Source of the DNA: Bacteroidaceae bacterium
GTDB lineage: Bacteria > Bacteroidota > Bacteroidia > Bacteroidales > Muribaculaceae
Assembly (NCBI GenBank): GCA_021768245.1
Contig: JAETNO010000015.1
Coordinates: 6,487-70,486, forward strand
Length of the DNA: 64,000 nt
Reading direction: 5' to 3'
Made by a program: the position numbers and the translations under genes. Below the pieces are notes generated by a model. That model saw only the letters and a list, made by a program, of their open reading frames with translations. It was not told where the DNA came from and did no database searches. Positions 1 to 7,494 of this stretch are shown piece after piece. Positions within the stretch are counted from its first letter, which is position 1. Each line of letters begins with the position of its first letter.

Positions 1-1
1 T

Positions 2-337
2 AGAGGTCGTGCCGGATATTGCCAGTTGAGAGACATTCTCGATCTTGACAAGGACGGCAAGAAGGTTGCCATCAGTGCCACAGTCGTAGAGATGGAAGAG
101 AAAAAGTTCACCAGTAAAAAAACCGGTGAAATAGAAACCTTCTGCAAAATCACCCTTCAGCAAAACAATGATATATCTGAACTGGTGATTTGGCCCGAAG
201 AGTATCGCACCGCACGTGCAGTTCTCCTAAACGCCAAAAACAAATTGATAGTCTTTATGGCTCAGGTCAAGTATAGCGAATATACCGGACAAAACAATCT
301 CCAACTTACAAAGCAAAATTTCATTGAAGTGATATGA
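2..337 (+). CDS. DNA polymerase III alpha-like protein, C-terminal fragment
   Basis: The reading frame is open to the window edge, so only the last 111 residues are seen; the TTG at 26 is not a convincing start. The fragment resembles the OB-fold tail of bacterial C-family replicative polymerases: a positive stretch (KKFTSKKTG), a central strand reading CKITLQQNN, and WPEEYRTAR, which matches the family pattern of a Trp/Phe-Pro-x-x-Tyr segment that contacts single-stranded DNA. A phage copy would replicate the phage genome independently of the host enzyme. The stop overlaps the next gene by 4 bases, and a DnaQ-like proofreading exonuclease follows at 867, which supports a replisome role. It could also be a free OB-fold protein if the upstream part is not a polymerase. 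Confidence 0.65.
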   Translation, partial: RGRAGYCQLRDILDLDKDGKKVAISATVVEMEEKKFTSKKTGEIETFCKITLQQNNDISELVIWPEEYRTARAVLLNAKNKLIVFMAQVKYSEYTGQNNLQLTKQNFIEVI

Positions 338-864
338 GCATTATCGTTTCCACAAAACCAATCATCATCTGCATCGTAGGCCCTTCAGGTTCAGGCAAGA
401 CTACGTTGGCCCGGTTCTTAGAGAAAGCACTGGATATTCCCATGCTTGTCTCTTACACTACTCGCCCCAAACGTGACAATGAAGTAGATGGTGTCGATCA
501 TTGGTTCGTCACCGAAGACCAGATGCCTTCTCGTGACAAAATGTTGGCATATACTACATTCGGAGGTAATCACTATTGGATGCCTCTCAGCGAACTTTCC
601 GACAAGGGTGTATGCACCTATGTAATAGATGAGAAGGGGCTGCTTGACCTCAACGAACATTATGGTAATGATTTCAACATCTTTGGTGTCCTTATCAAGC
701 GAGACATCAATCAACTGATTGCTCAGGTTGGAGAAGAGCGTGTAAAGCGTGACTTAGACCGTGTGCAAATACCAGAATCAGATTACAGCCTTGTCATTGA
801 GAACAATGGCCGTATTGAGGATTTCCTGGGAGAATCGTTCAAAATCTTTAATAATCTATTTTAA
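334..864 (+). CDS. Guanylate kinase-like nucleotide kinase (phage)
   Basis: This 176-residue protein has a clear P-loop, GPSGSGKT (residues 16-23), followed by SYTTRPKRDNEVDG and DHWFV. Those segments match the guanylate kinase GMP-binding region, where a Ser-x-Thr-Thr-Arg and a Glu-x-Asp-Gly hold the base. Guanylate kinases convert GMP or dGMP to the diphosphate with ATP, so the likely role is raising dGTP precursors during phage replication. It is slightly shorter than cellular enzymes (about 200 residues), and its C-terminal half (after residue 110) is less typical. The ATG at 334 overlaps the polymerase stop, suggesting translational coupling. The fold is secure; exact substrate (GMP, dGMP or another nucleotide) is inferred. 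Confidence 0.75.
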   Translation: MSIIVSTKPIIICIVGPSGSGKTTLARFLEKALDIPMLVSYTTRPKRDNEVDGVDHWFVTEDQMPSRDKMLAYTTFGGNHYWMPLSELSDKGVCTYVIDEKGLLDLNEHYGNDFNIFGVLIKRDINQLIAQVGEERVKRDLDRVQIPESDYSLVIENNGRIEDFLGESFKIFNNLF

Positions 865-866
865 TC

Positions 867-1667
867 ATGGCAGCACCTTCACAAGAAACCCCGATTCTGG
901 TGGCATTTACACTTGACTTTGAAACCGGTGACATACCCTCAAAATCAAAAGGCACCACAGCGGCCCAAATCGCTATCACTCAGATTGCACTCCACGCAAC
1001 ACGTCTCGACAACTTTGAAAGGCTTGGCTCTTATGTCAGCTATGTCAAGCCCTACAATCAGAAGAGCAGCTTAGGCCCGGCTAAAAAGCGTAAGGTTCTC
1101 AAATCTAAGTTTGAGGAAGAGGAGCCGGAATCTATGATCTACACTAAGGAGGCTCTGGAGTATTCCGCAATAACAATGGATATGCTGGAACAGTACGGCA
1201 AGCCTATCGAAGTGGTAGCCCAAGAAGCCCTCCAGTTCATCATCGACAATACCCCCAAGTGTCCTAAGAATATGAAGCCGTTCCTGCTCGGTCAGAACAT
1301 TGATTTTGACAAGGGCTTCTTCATTCAGTTAATGGAGTATGCCGGCCTTATGAATGAGGTTCAGAAGCATCTGAGAGGTCAGGTTGATTTTTATGGAAAT
1401 TGGCAACCGCTGGTGCAGGACACAATCATTCTCGGCCAGTTGGCACTCTGTCACCTTCCCAATATCAATTCATACAAGTTGGAAATCATGTGTGAGCATT
1501 TGGGTATAGAACTGGACGATGCGCACGATGCAGACGCAGACGTTACGGCAACCACCAATGTAGCTGCCGTCCTCACCCAGCGAATGAGAAGCGTTGGTGG
1601 CTCAATGGAAGGCGATTCACTGGCAATCGCTACAACGGAAAAATCACGTAAACACTTTAAGATATGA
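867..1667 (+). CDS. DnaQ-like DEDDh 3'-5' exonuclease
   Basis: The 266-residue product shows the three exonuclease motifs of the RNase T/DnaQ family. Exo I is TLDFETGD near residue 15, Exo II is GQNIDFDKGF near residue 143, and Exo III is DDAHDADADVTAT near residue 215 with the catalytic His of the DEDDh subtype. The four acidic residues bind two metal ions. In the cell, epsilon-type exonucleases proofread for the C-family polymerase, and here the gene lies two genes after the polymerase tail, so a phage-encoded proofreader is the natural reading. There is an insertion rich in Lys and Glu (residues 75-95, KKRKVLKSK) between motifs I and II. The start at 867 is 2 bases after the preceding stop. 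Confidence 0.85.
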   Translation: MAAPSQETPILVAFTLDFETGDIPSKSKGTTAAQIAITQIALHATRLDNFERLGSYVSYVKPYNQKSSLGPAKKRKVLKSKFEEEEPESMIYTKEALEYSAITMDMLEQYGKPIEVVAQEALQFIIDNTPKCPKNMKPFLLGQNIDFDKGFFIQLMEYAGLMNEVQKHLRGQVDFYGNWQPLVQDTIILGQLALCHLPNINSYKLEIMCEHLGIELDDAHDADADVTATTNVAAVLTQRMRSVGGSMEGDSLAIATTEKSRKHFKI

Positions 1668-1930
1668 GCGAAGACAAAGAGGTGGTAACGCCGGTATCAG
1701 AACCCACCGTGACATTCAAAACCATTTCAGACCGGATGATAATGGATGTAATCAATGCGGACAACAAAGAAGTTCTCATTCAAATATCCGGATATGACCT
1801 ACGCATAGATTTCAATATGCAATACTTACGGTCAATCCAAGACGTAGAGGCGGCTGTCGGCGGAGTGGCCCAGTTGTTCCGAGAGGCAATTATGGAAGCT
1901 GCACTGGGTCATATAGACCAAAAGCAGTAA
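1664..1930 (+). CDS. Small phage protein of unknown function
   Basis: An 88-residue acidic protein whose ATG overlaps the stop of the exonuclease gene by 4 bases, so it is probably translated with it. No catalytic motif, membrane segment or zinc site is visible. The C-terminal half (from about residue 45) is predicted by eye to be amphipathic helix. It is the last gene of the replication block: a hairpin terminator follows 24 bases after the stop. Position suggests an accessory factor for replication or a regulator, but nothing in the sequence decides this. Confidence 0.6.
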   Translation: MSEDKEVVTPVSEPTVTFKTISDRMIMDVINADNKEVLIQISGYDLRIDFNMQYLRSIQDVEAAVGGVAQLFREAIMEAALGHIDQKQ

Positions 1931-1954
1931 GAAAACTCTATTCATAAATGAAAC

Positions 1955-1982
1955 AAAGGCACTACTAAGTTGGTGCCTTTTT
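1955..1982 (+). terminator. Intrinsic terminator after replication block
   Basis: A perfect 8-bp stem (AAAGGCAC / GTGCCTTT) with a 10-base loop, running directly into TTTTT. It separates the replication genes from the small terminase gene 14 bases downstream, so part of the packaging operon probably has its own promoter or depends on antitermination. Confidence 0.8.
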
Positions 1983-1995
1983 AATCATTACGACA

Positions 1996-2490
1996 ATGAA
2001 GAATACCAAACTTACAGACGAAGAAAAACTCTTTTGCGACCTGTACGCATTAGGGGATGCTCCATTCGCCGGTAATCCGGTTAAATGCTATACTGAAGCC
2101 TTCCACAATACATCTACATCGAATCGTGTAAGGATCAAAGCTATGGCATTACTTCAGCGTGAGGATATTAAAGAGTATCTTAACAGCCTGGAGGAGATGT
2201 CATTCGAGGAGCAAAGGTACATGAAGAAATTTGTCAGCCAGAATCTAATGAGCATTGTGGAAGAATGTTCAACTGCTGAATACCGTGACAGGAAGGGCAA
2301 AGCGTTGTCTCCAGCCCCTCTGAGAAGCGTGGCGGTACAAGCGTCAAAGGCTCTGATGGATTTACATGGTGTTAAGAAAGATCAAGTAACCAAAGTGAGC
2401 GTTGAAGGCGCAGGAGAGGGCGGCATTACATTTAATGTCATCATGCCCCAATCATCTTCTCAGGAACCTGAAATAGACAATGCTGAATGA
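1996..2490 (+). CDS. terS: Terminase small subunit
   Basis: 164 residues. The N-terminal part (KLTDEEKLFCDLYALGDAPFAGNPVKCYTEAF, residues 5-36) is the DNA-binding helix-turn-helix typical of the terminase small subunit family, in which a short 'LT-x-x-E-x-x-F' helix precedes the conserved 'N-x-x-x-C-Y-x-x-A' turn. A long central helix (residues 45-100) would form the oligomer ring, and the C-terminal tail (GGITFNVIMP near residue 140) matches the segment that small terminases use to contact the large subunit. It recognises the packaging site and hands DNA to the large terminase encoded at 4818. Unusually, five lysis-type and unknown genes sit between the two subunits. Confidence 0.8.
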   Translation: MKNTKLTDEEKLFCDLYALGDAPFAGNPVKCYTEAFHNTSTSNRVRIKAMALLQREDIKEYLNSLEEMSFEEQRYMKKFVSQNLMSIVEECSTAEYRDRKGKALSPAPLRSVAVQASKALMDLHGVKKDQVTKVSVEGAGEGGITFNVIMPQSSSQEPEIDNAE

Positions 2491-2843
2491 TAGAAATTAT
2501 TTCAATGATTATCGGTGGCCTTGGTGGATTAACCGGGGTTGTGTCGCTTCTCTTTATCAAGCAAGAGCGACGTTCTAAGGATTTGGACAATGAAACCAAA
2601 ACTCTTGAAGTCGAGGCCAAACAATCTGACGAATGGCGCAAATTGTATGAACAAGAGCGCGAGGAAGTTAAGGAACGTGACCTAAAAATAGACAATCTGT
2701 ACGAAGAGATCAAGACGCTCCGAAATGAAAAGGCACAACTCATAGTCACAAACGCCGAGCTTGAAGTAAGATGTACCAAAGCAGAACTATTACGATGCAA
2801 ACGCCCCGGATGCGGACAGCGTGAGCCTCAAACAGGATATTAA
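2487..2843 (+). CDS. Membrane-anchored coiled-coil protein, lysis-cassette candidate
   Basis: 118 residues: a hydrophobic N-terminus (residues 3-23, one membrane span), then a long highly charged heptad region (about residues 30-100, many E/K/L) and a short Cys-containing tail (CKRPGCGQREP, residues 104-114). The ATG overlaps the terS stop by 4 bases. One span followed by a periplasmic coiled coil is the layout of inner-membrane spanins (Rz type), while small one-span proteins can also be holins. A DUF5675 endolysin candidate lies two genes downstream, which supports a lysis role. No homolog is recognised with certainty; the CxxxxC tail might bind metal. Confidence 0.55.
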   Translation: MIEIISMIIGGLGGLTGVVSLLFIKQERRSKDLDNETKTLEVEAKQSDEWRKLYEQEREEVKERDLKIDNLYEEIKTLRNEKAQLIVTNAELEVRCTKAELLRCKRPGCGQREPQTGY

Positions 2844-2844
2844 A

Positions 2845-3045
2845 ATGAAACCGGGAAAGACCATTCTGATTATTCCATCCATCGCCCTGTCGGAAATGAG
2901 GCTGGATGATTTGGTTGGTAGAAGTGCCACAATAGTTGAAGTCTGCATGAAAAATGACATCATAAGAGGGTGCTGGGTAGATATTCATTCTGCATATCTT
3001 GGAGAAACAGAGTGGTACATTCCCTATAACTCAATAGGCGCATGA
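2845..3045 (+). CDS. Small SH3-like phage protein of unknown function
   Basis: 66 residues from the ATG at 2845. A GTG at 2821 is in frame, but it lies inside the preceding gene, whose stop ends at 2843, so the ATG is preferred. The pattern of short strands (GKTILIIP, SATIVEVCM, CWVDIHS, EWYIPYNSI) with a final 'W-x-I-P' resembles small SH3-like barrels common in Bacteroidales phage lysis blocks; this is a fold guess only. Its stop overlaps the start of the DUF5675 gene by 4 bases, so both are likely translated together. Confidence 0.55.
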   Translation: MKPGKTILIIPSIALSEMRLDDLVGRSATIVEVCMKNDIIRGCWVDIHSAYLGETEWYIPYNSIGA

Positions 3046-3524
3046 AACTTAGATTAAGACGTATTGCACTTAAAGAGACGTACACAATAGGCAAACTGGA
3101 GGTCTGGAAGGACAACCAGTGGGCCTATCTTTGTGATACGGTCGAAGACAAAGTGCGTGATTTGAACAAGAACGGAGTTTTTGACAATGGCGAGACTAAG
3201 GTATATGCACAGACCGCAATCCCTTATGGCACATACAAAATCACAATGAATGTGCAGTCTCCTAAAATGTCTAACTTCGTCAAGTACCCTTGGGCTAAGA
3301 AGTATAAGGCATTTATACCCCGATTGCTCAATGTAAATCATTTTGACGGGATTCTCATACATCCCGGTAGTTCGGCAAAAAGTTCTGCCGGCTGTATCAT
3401 TGTTGGCCTCAACAAAGTAGTTGGCGGCGTTGTGAACTCCCAGCAAATTTGGTACAGTCTGATGGAGTATTATTTTTGGCCGGCAAAGAAAAGTGGAGAA
3501 CCAATAACAATCGAGATTATATGA
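3042..3524 (+). CDS. DUF5675-type protein, probable phage endolysin
   Basis: 160 residues. The sequence follows the DUF5675 pattern found in Bacteroidetes phages: an N-terminal strand pair (TIGKLEVWKDNQW), a negatively charged 'DKVRDLNKNG' loop, 'IPYGTYKI' and the conserved 'ILIHPGSSAKSSAGCIIVG' segment (residues 105-123). The His...Ser-x-Gly-Cys arrangement resembles the active site of YkuD L,D-transpeptidases, so a cell-wall enzyme is likely (inference). There is no signal peptide, so export would need a holin; the coiled-coil membrane protein at 2487 and the TM protein at 3521 are candidates for partners. The start overlaps the previous stop, and the stop overlaps the next start. Confidence 0.7.
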   Translation: MKLRLRRIALKETYTIGKLEVWKDNQWAYLCDTVEDKVRDLNKNGVFDNGETKVYAQTAIPYGTYKITMNVQSPKMSNFVKYPWAKKYKAFIPRLLNVNHFDGILIHPGSSAKSSAGCIIVGLNKVVGGVVNSQQIWYSLMEYYFWPAKKSGEPITIEII

Positions 3525-4027
3525 AACAGCTCCCAGTATTTTTGATCGGCCTTTTCTTAGGCGCACTTGTGGCTGGGCTGATCACAACGAAATGCTCAGA
3601 ACCAGTCAGGATTACAACGCTGCCTCCGTTACGAGATACGGTATATGATACAATCAGATATTCGGTTCCAGTTCCGAGAGACAGCACGGTTATCCGTTTT
3701 ATAGACTCCAAATTGCCAGTGTCGGACATCATAAAAGATTCCACACTGGTGACTTCCGGAGACTCTATCCCGGTGCAGGTTCCGATAGTGCAGAAGGAAT
3801 ATAAAACCGAAGACTACCATGCTTGGGTAAGCGGCCCGATCGCACCTCAGTTGGATAGCGTGAATATATTCCGGAAAACCCAGTACGAAACCATATATCA
3901 GACCATCACAGTTCCCCAGAAAACAAAACGTTGGGGATTAGGTGTACAGGCTGGAATAGGCGTAACTCCCAATAAAATAGAGCCTTATATAGGAATCGGG
4001 GTTAGTTACAATTTTTTATCCTGGTAA
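3521..4027 (+). CDS. N-terminally anchored protein with C-terminal beta hairpin; spanin candidate
   Basis: 168 residues from the ATG at 3521, which overlaps the preceding stop (ATGA). An in-frame GTG-type start upstream at 3449 would sit inside the endolysin gene and is not used here. Residues 4-22 form one membrane span followed by a Cys (TTKCSEP). The middle (35-115) is rich in Pro, Asp and Thr, as in an extended periplasmic linker. The C-terminus (GLGVQAGIGV then PYIGIGVSYNFLSW) has alternating hydrophobic residues and an aromatic end, like an outer-membrane strand pair. One inner anchor plus an outer-membrane-like end would suit a protein that joins the two membranes in lysis. This is inference from layout; the family is known only as a Bacteroidetes phage protein. 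Confidence 0.6.
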   Translation: MKQLPVFLIGLFLGALVAGLITTKCSEPVRITTLPPLRDTVYDTIRYSVPVPRDSTVIRFIDSKLPVSDIIKDSTLVTSGDSIPVQVPIVQKEYKTEDYHAWVSGPIAPQLDSVNIFRKTQYETIYQTITVPQKTKRWGLGVQAGIGVTPNKIEPYIGIGVSYNFLSW

Positions 4028-4098
4028 AATTTCATCCAGATAATAAACATCCGAGCAAAAACACCTCTATTCTTTAACAAACAAACCCACTTCAGAAT

Positions 4099-4428
4099 AT
4101 GGAATTACATATAAAAGACCGAATCTTTATTCCTCAGCTGCTCACACAACAGGGCACATTCATGGAATTTAACCTGAAGCGCAATATCCTCCGTAAGGTT
4201 GCGCTCACCGAAGATGACGTAAAGAAATACGACATCGTTGAGAATGAAAAAGAGAAACGTACCGAATGGAATCCGGAGAAAGACCGCGAAATGCCCTTGG
4301 TGGTAGATTTCACTCAGGACGAACTCCAGTATCTCACCAAGGCTTGCGAAAGAGTAGCCGAAGCCAATTTCCCTGATGAATTTTGGCTCACGGTTGAAAA
4401 GATTTACAACGCGGCCCAGTCTCAGTAA
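4099..4428 (+). CDS. Phage protein of unknown function
   Basis: 109 residues, charged, no membrane segment or catalytic motif. The N-terminal half has short strands (HIKDRIFIPQLL, FMEFNLKRNILRKV); the C-terminal half is helical (DFTQDELQYLTKACERVAEANFPDEFWLTVEKIYNA). It stands alone between a 71-base gap and a terminator hairpin 32 bases after its stop, so it may be a separately transcribed early gene. Proteins of this size and pattern recur in Bacteroides phages, but no function is known to me. Confidence 0.6.
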   Translation: MELHIKDRIFIPQLLTQQGTFMEFNLKRNILRKVALTEDDVKKYDIVENEKEKRTEWNPEKDREMPLVVDFTQDELQYLTKACERVAEANFPDEFWLTVEKIYNAAQSQ

Positions 4429-4460
4429 AATTTTCTTGCTTCCCAGTGTTATAATACCCA

Positions 4461-4485
4461 GCGCAGCCTTTCCGGTTGCGCTTTT
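4461..4485 (+). terminator. Intrinsic terminator before the large-terminase operon
   Basis: Stem GCGCAGCC / GGTTGCGC (8 bp, one G-T pair), 5-base loop, then TTTTC. It separates the unknown gene at 4099 from the winged-helix/large-terminase pair. Confidence 0.7.
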
Positions 4486-4570
4486 CATTTAATTGAAATT
4501 TCTATTATTTGAAATTTGCCTCAAACACACTTGGAATCAGCTATTCATATATATAATCAAAAAATAATTT

Positions 4571-4834
4571 ATGGTAGACAATATGACAAGAAGTGCCGCA
4601 ATAGGGTTTCTGATATGGCTACACCAATTTTATGGGATGTCAACCGACCATACATATATGCTAATTGCCGAGCACTATAAACAATGCAATTACAGCACCA
4701 TCCGGAACTATATGCTGGAACTTAGGGATGCCGGATATATTTCAATTGAGAATCAAGGCAAACGCTCTCAGCGATTCATTATCAACGGAGATAAATTCGA
4801 TGAAATGATGAAAACTGATGGCACACGGTCTTAA
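4571..4834 (+). CDS. Winged-helix DNA-binding protein
   Basis: 87 residues with a likely winged-helix fold: helix 1 (RSAAIGFLIWLHQF), helix 2 (DHTYMLIAEHY), a recognition helix (NYSTIRNYMLELRDAGY, about 38-54) and a wing (YISIENQGKRSQRFII). The 'L-x-x-x-G-Y-I' end and Lys/Arg-rich wing are typical of MarR- or ArsR-like winged helices. Its stop lies 17 bases inside the large terminase gene, so the two are translationally linked. It may be a regulator of late genes or an accessory packaging protein that touches DNA; the small terminase itself is recognised at 1996. Confidence 0.65.
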   Translation: MVDNMTRSAAIGFLIWLHQFYGMSTDHTYMLIAEHYKQCNYSTIRNYMLELRDAGYISIENQGKRSQRFIINGDKFDEMMKTDGTRS

Positions 4835-7490
4835 AGCACCCAAAAATCTTCAAATTACATTTGCCCCTTCTGCAAGGCAGTACGAGGTCTGGAAGAATCT
4901 CCAGCCCGAATGTCCTAACTGTGGAGGCGAGATTGTACAGCAACAATCCGGTTACGATCGTAACGGACATCCGACTTATATTTCAGTATGTTCAAAATGC
5001 GGTGATACAAACATACCTCAAATGGTTTTGTGCGGTGGAGCAGCCGGCGGCGGAAAGGCGTTGCCGTTAACTGCCTCAGTATGTACACCTTTTGGGTTTA
5101 GAAATATCAATGACCTAAAGAAAGGAAGTATAATTACGAATCCCAAAACAGGAGGGATGCAGAAAGTTTTGCACATACACCCTGTTGAAATCCATCCGTA
5201 TTACAGAATACATTTTGTAGATGGAACTTATACAGATTGCTCTGAAGGGCATCTATGGGAATGTCACGAAAGCCGTAAAAAGCTAAAAAGAGCGAAATAC
5301 AACGATATAAGCACGAACAGAATTTGGGAAACTATTGATATGTATGAATGGTACCAAAGGAAAAAATCAGGGAAGTATCATGGGATGCACCTAATAATAC
5401 CTTTGTCAGAGCCAGTGAAGTTTACAATAGGAAATCTAAATTTACCTATTGAACCATACATTCTTGGAGCAATTATTGGAGATGGAAGTATAGTCAATCA
5501 TTTTGTTAATAGTGGCACTGTACAATTTACCACTATAGACGATGAAATCAAACAGCAATTCATACGCGCAGGCTATGATATGTCAAATTCACATAAAGCT
5601 GTTGAATCGGAAGCTATAAAATATTACATTAAGGATGAGAAACTGATAGCTTCATTAAAAAAATTAGGTATAGCAGGGAATAAATCACAAACCCATTTTA
5701 TACCACGGGAATATAAATTTTCATCCTTAAAAGATCGAATTGCTCTAATGCAAGGCTTGATTGACACAGATGGATATGTAGATCCGCGAGGGCACATAGT
5801 ATATACTTCTACGAGCAAGCAATTAGCTGAAGATGTTGCTTTCATTGTACGTTCATTAGGAGGGATAGCAACAATCACCCAGCATGAATCTAAATACCAA
5901 AACGTCAATACCGGAGAATATATAAAGTGTTCTGACCATTATGATGTTCAGATTAGGACAAAAATCAATCCTGATTTATGTGGAATCAGTCGCAAAAAAG
6001 AAAAAGCTAAATACGATTTTAACGGTGGCGTTTCAGAATTAGGAAAACGCATAACAGATATTGAATATCTTGGCTTACAAGAGGGCCGCTGCATCACTGT
6101 AGATGACCCTTCTGGCCTTTATATAACAGACAATTTCACCGTTACCCACAACTCTTACCTCGGTAGTTGCTGGCTCATAAGTTCTTGCTTGCGATGGCCG
6201 GATATGCGTATGGTGGTAGGCCGTAAGACGCTCAAAAGTCTTAGGGAATCTACATGGAACACAATCCTCAGTGTAGCGAAGAGTTGGGGCCTGGTTGAAG
6301 GAGAAAACTTCAAGGTCAATAATCTTTCAGGCGAGATGATTTTCTGGAACGACTCCAAAATCATTATGAAGGAAATGGCCTACGCCCCGGCGGATCCGGA
6401 TTGGCTACGTCTTGGTTCGTCAGAATATAGCGGCGTATTTCTCGATGAGGTCGGTGAGCTTGACCAGAGAGGTGTTGACGTGATTTTCTCACGTATTCGA
6501 TGGAAAGTGCATGAGACCTTCAAAGTTCCCAAACTGATGATGTCAACCAACCCATGCCTCGGTTGGGTCAGAGACCGCTTTGTCATTGATGAGAACGGAG
6601 ACCCGGTTGTTTGTCGAGAGAATGAGAAGTATATCCCCTTCAGCGTATTTGACAATCCTGACGAAAGATTCCGAAACGCTTACGTATCGGCACTGTATAA
6701 AATTTCCGACCCCAGTGTACGTGAGAGGCTGCTCTTCGGTAACTGGCTGTATGTCGATGTCAACGATGCGGCAGCTTATTGGAAATTCAATGGCGATACG
6801 CACCTTGTCATGGATTTGAAGGAGAAAGTCTATGACCCATTGAAGCCGGTGATCCTCAGCTTTGACTTCAACGTGGTGCCGTTCATGTCCTGTCTGGCCT
6901 TCCAGTTTGATTTTGACAATAAGAAGATATATGTCCTCGAAGAAATCCTTGGCCGTCCTGAAGATAAAGAAAACAACACTCCGAAGTTCGCTCAGAAGAT
7001 AAAAGCCAAATATTTGACCGAACAACACACCGGAGGACTATTCGTAACTGGAGACCCTGCTGGTTTGGCCCGGTCCACTCAGACAGAAGAAGGAGTCAAC
7101 AATTACTCCATCATTATGAACAACCTGGGCAACACTATTCTCCGGCCACAGAAAAGGCTTCTTCCCAAACAGCCATCCCAGATTACTCGACTGGAGTACA
7201 TCAACGCACTGTTGGGAGGATTTCAAGGTTGGCAGATACTAATTGATATGCGATGCCGCAAGTTAACGGAAGATTTAATATATCAGAAGAAAAATGCTGA
7301 TGGAACAAAGTCAAAAGCCAAAATCACAGACCCCAAACTCGGAGTCAAGTACGAGAAGTACGGACACCTCTCGGACTGCCTCGACTATTGTCTTTGTCTC
7401 TTCCTTAAAGAACCCTGGAGTGCTTTCCAGTCGAAGGACAACGGTATCACGACAACGATAACGCCCATTTACGGAACATTTGACTATTAA
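4818..7490 (+). CDS. terL: Terminase large subunit interrupted by an intein
   Basis: 890 residues as encoded; 525 after removing the intein at residues 81-445. Extein features: a four-Cys zinc-ribbon-like site near the N-terminus (CPNC at 32-35, CSKC at 58-61), the Walker A motif GGAAGGGK/S split exactly between Lys80 and Ser446, Walker B VFLDEVGEL (Asp543, Glu544), coupling motif MMSTNP, and a C-terminal RNase H-like nuclease with acidic residues in ILSFDFN, VTGDPAG and HLSDCLDYCL. The ATPase pumps DNA into the prohead and the nuclease cuts concatemers. Because the P-loop is broken, the protein can only work after splicing. The start at ATG 4818 overlaps the winged-helix gene; the zinc site in front of the ATPase is less usual for the family. 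Confidence 0.93.
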   Translation: MAHGLKAPKNLQITFAPSARQYEVWKNLQPECPNCGGEIVQQQSGYDRNGHPTYISVCSKCGDTNIPQMVLCGGAAGGGKALPLTASVCTPFGFRNINDLKKGSIITNPKTGGMQKVLHIHPVEIHPYYRIHFVDGTYTDCSEGHLWECHESRKKLKRAKYNDISTNRIWETIDMYEWYQRKKSGKYHGMHLIIPLSEPVKFTIGNLNLPIEPYILGAIIGDGSIVNHFVNSGTVQFTTIDDEIKQQFIRAGYDMSNSHKAVESEAIKYYIKDEKLIASLKKLGIAGNKSQTHFIPREYKFSSLKDRIALMQGLIDTDGYVDPRGHIVYTSTSKQLAEDVAFIVRSLGGIATITQHESKYQNVNTGEYIKCSDHYDVQIRTKINPDLCGISRKKEKAKYDFNGGVSELGKRITDIEYLGLQEGRCITVDDPSGLYITDNFTVTHNSYLGSCWLISSCLRWPDMRMVVGRKTLKSLRESTWNTILSVAKSWGLVEGENFKVNNLSGEMIFWNDSKIIMKEMAYAPADPDWLRLGSSEYSGVFLDEVGELDQRGVDVIFSRIRWKVHETFKVPKLMMSTNPCLGWVRDRFVIDENGDPVVCRENEKYIPFSVFDNPDERFRNAYVSALYKISDPSVRERLLFGNWLYVDVNDAAAYWKFNGDTHLVMDLKEKVYDPLKPVILSFDFNVVPFMSCLAFQFDFDNKKIYVLEEILGRPEDKENNTPKFAQKIKAKYLTEQHTGGLFVTGDPAGLARSTQTEEGVNNYSIIMNNLGNTILRPQKRLLPKQPSQITRLEYINALLGGFQGWQILIDMRCRKLTEDLIYQKKNADGTKSKAKITDPKLGVKYEKYGHLSDCLDYCLCLFLKEPWSAFQSKDNGITTTITPIYGTFDY
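5058..6152 (+). mobile_element. Class 3 intein with LAGLIDADG homing endonuclease inside terL
   Basis: The insert spans 365 residues, from Ala81 to Asn445 of the precursor. It starts with Ala, not Cys/Ser/Thr. Block B has His145 with Trp147 two residues later (EGHLWEC), block F has Cys425 in place of the usual Asp (GRCITVDD), and block G reads Thr443-His444-Asn445 followed by extein Ser446. The Trp/Cys/Thr triad plus absence of an N-terminal nucleophile defines class 3 inteins, where the block F Cys starts splicing. The two dodecapeptide motifs LGAIIGDGS (216-224) and LMQGLIDTDGYV (310-321) show an endonuclease of the LAGLIDADG type with both acidic residues kept, so homing may be active. The base usage (many AT-rich codons such as ATA and AAT) differs from the flanking terL sequence. 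Confidence 0.93.
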
Positions 7491-7494
7491 AGAT

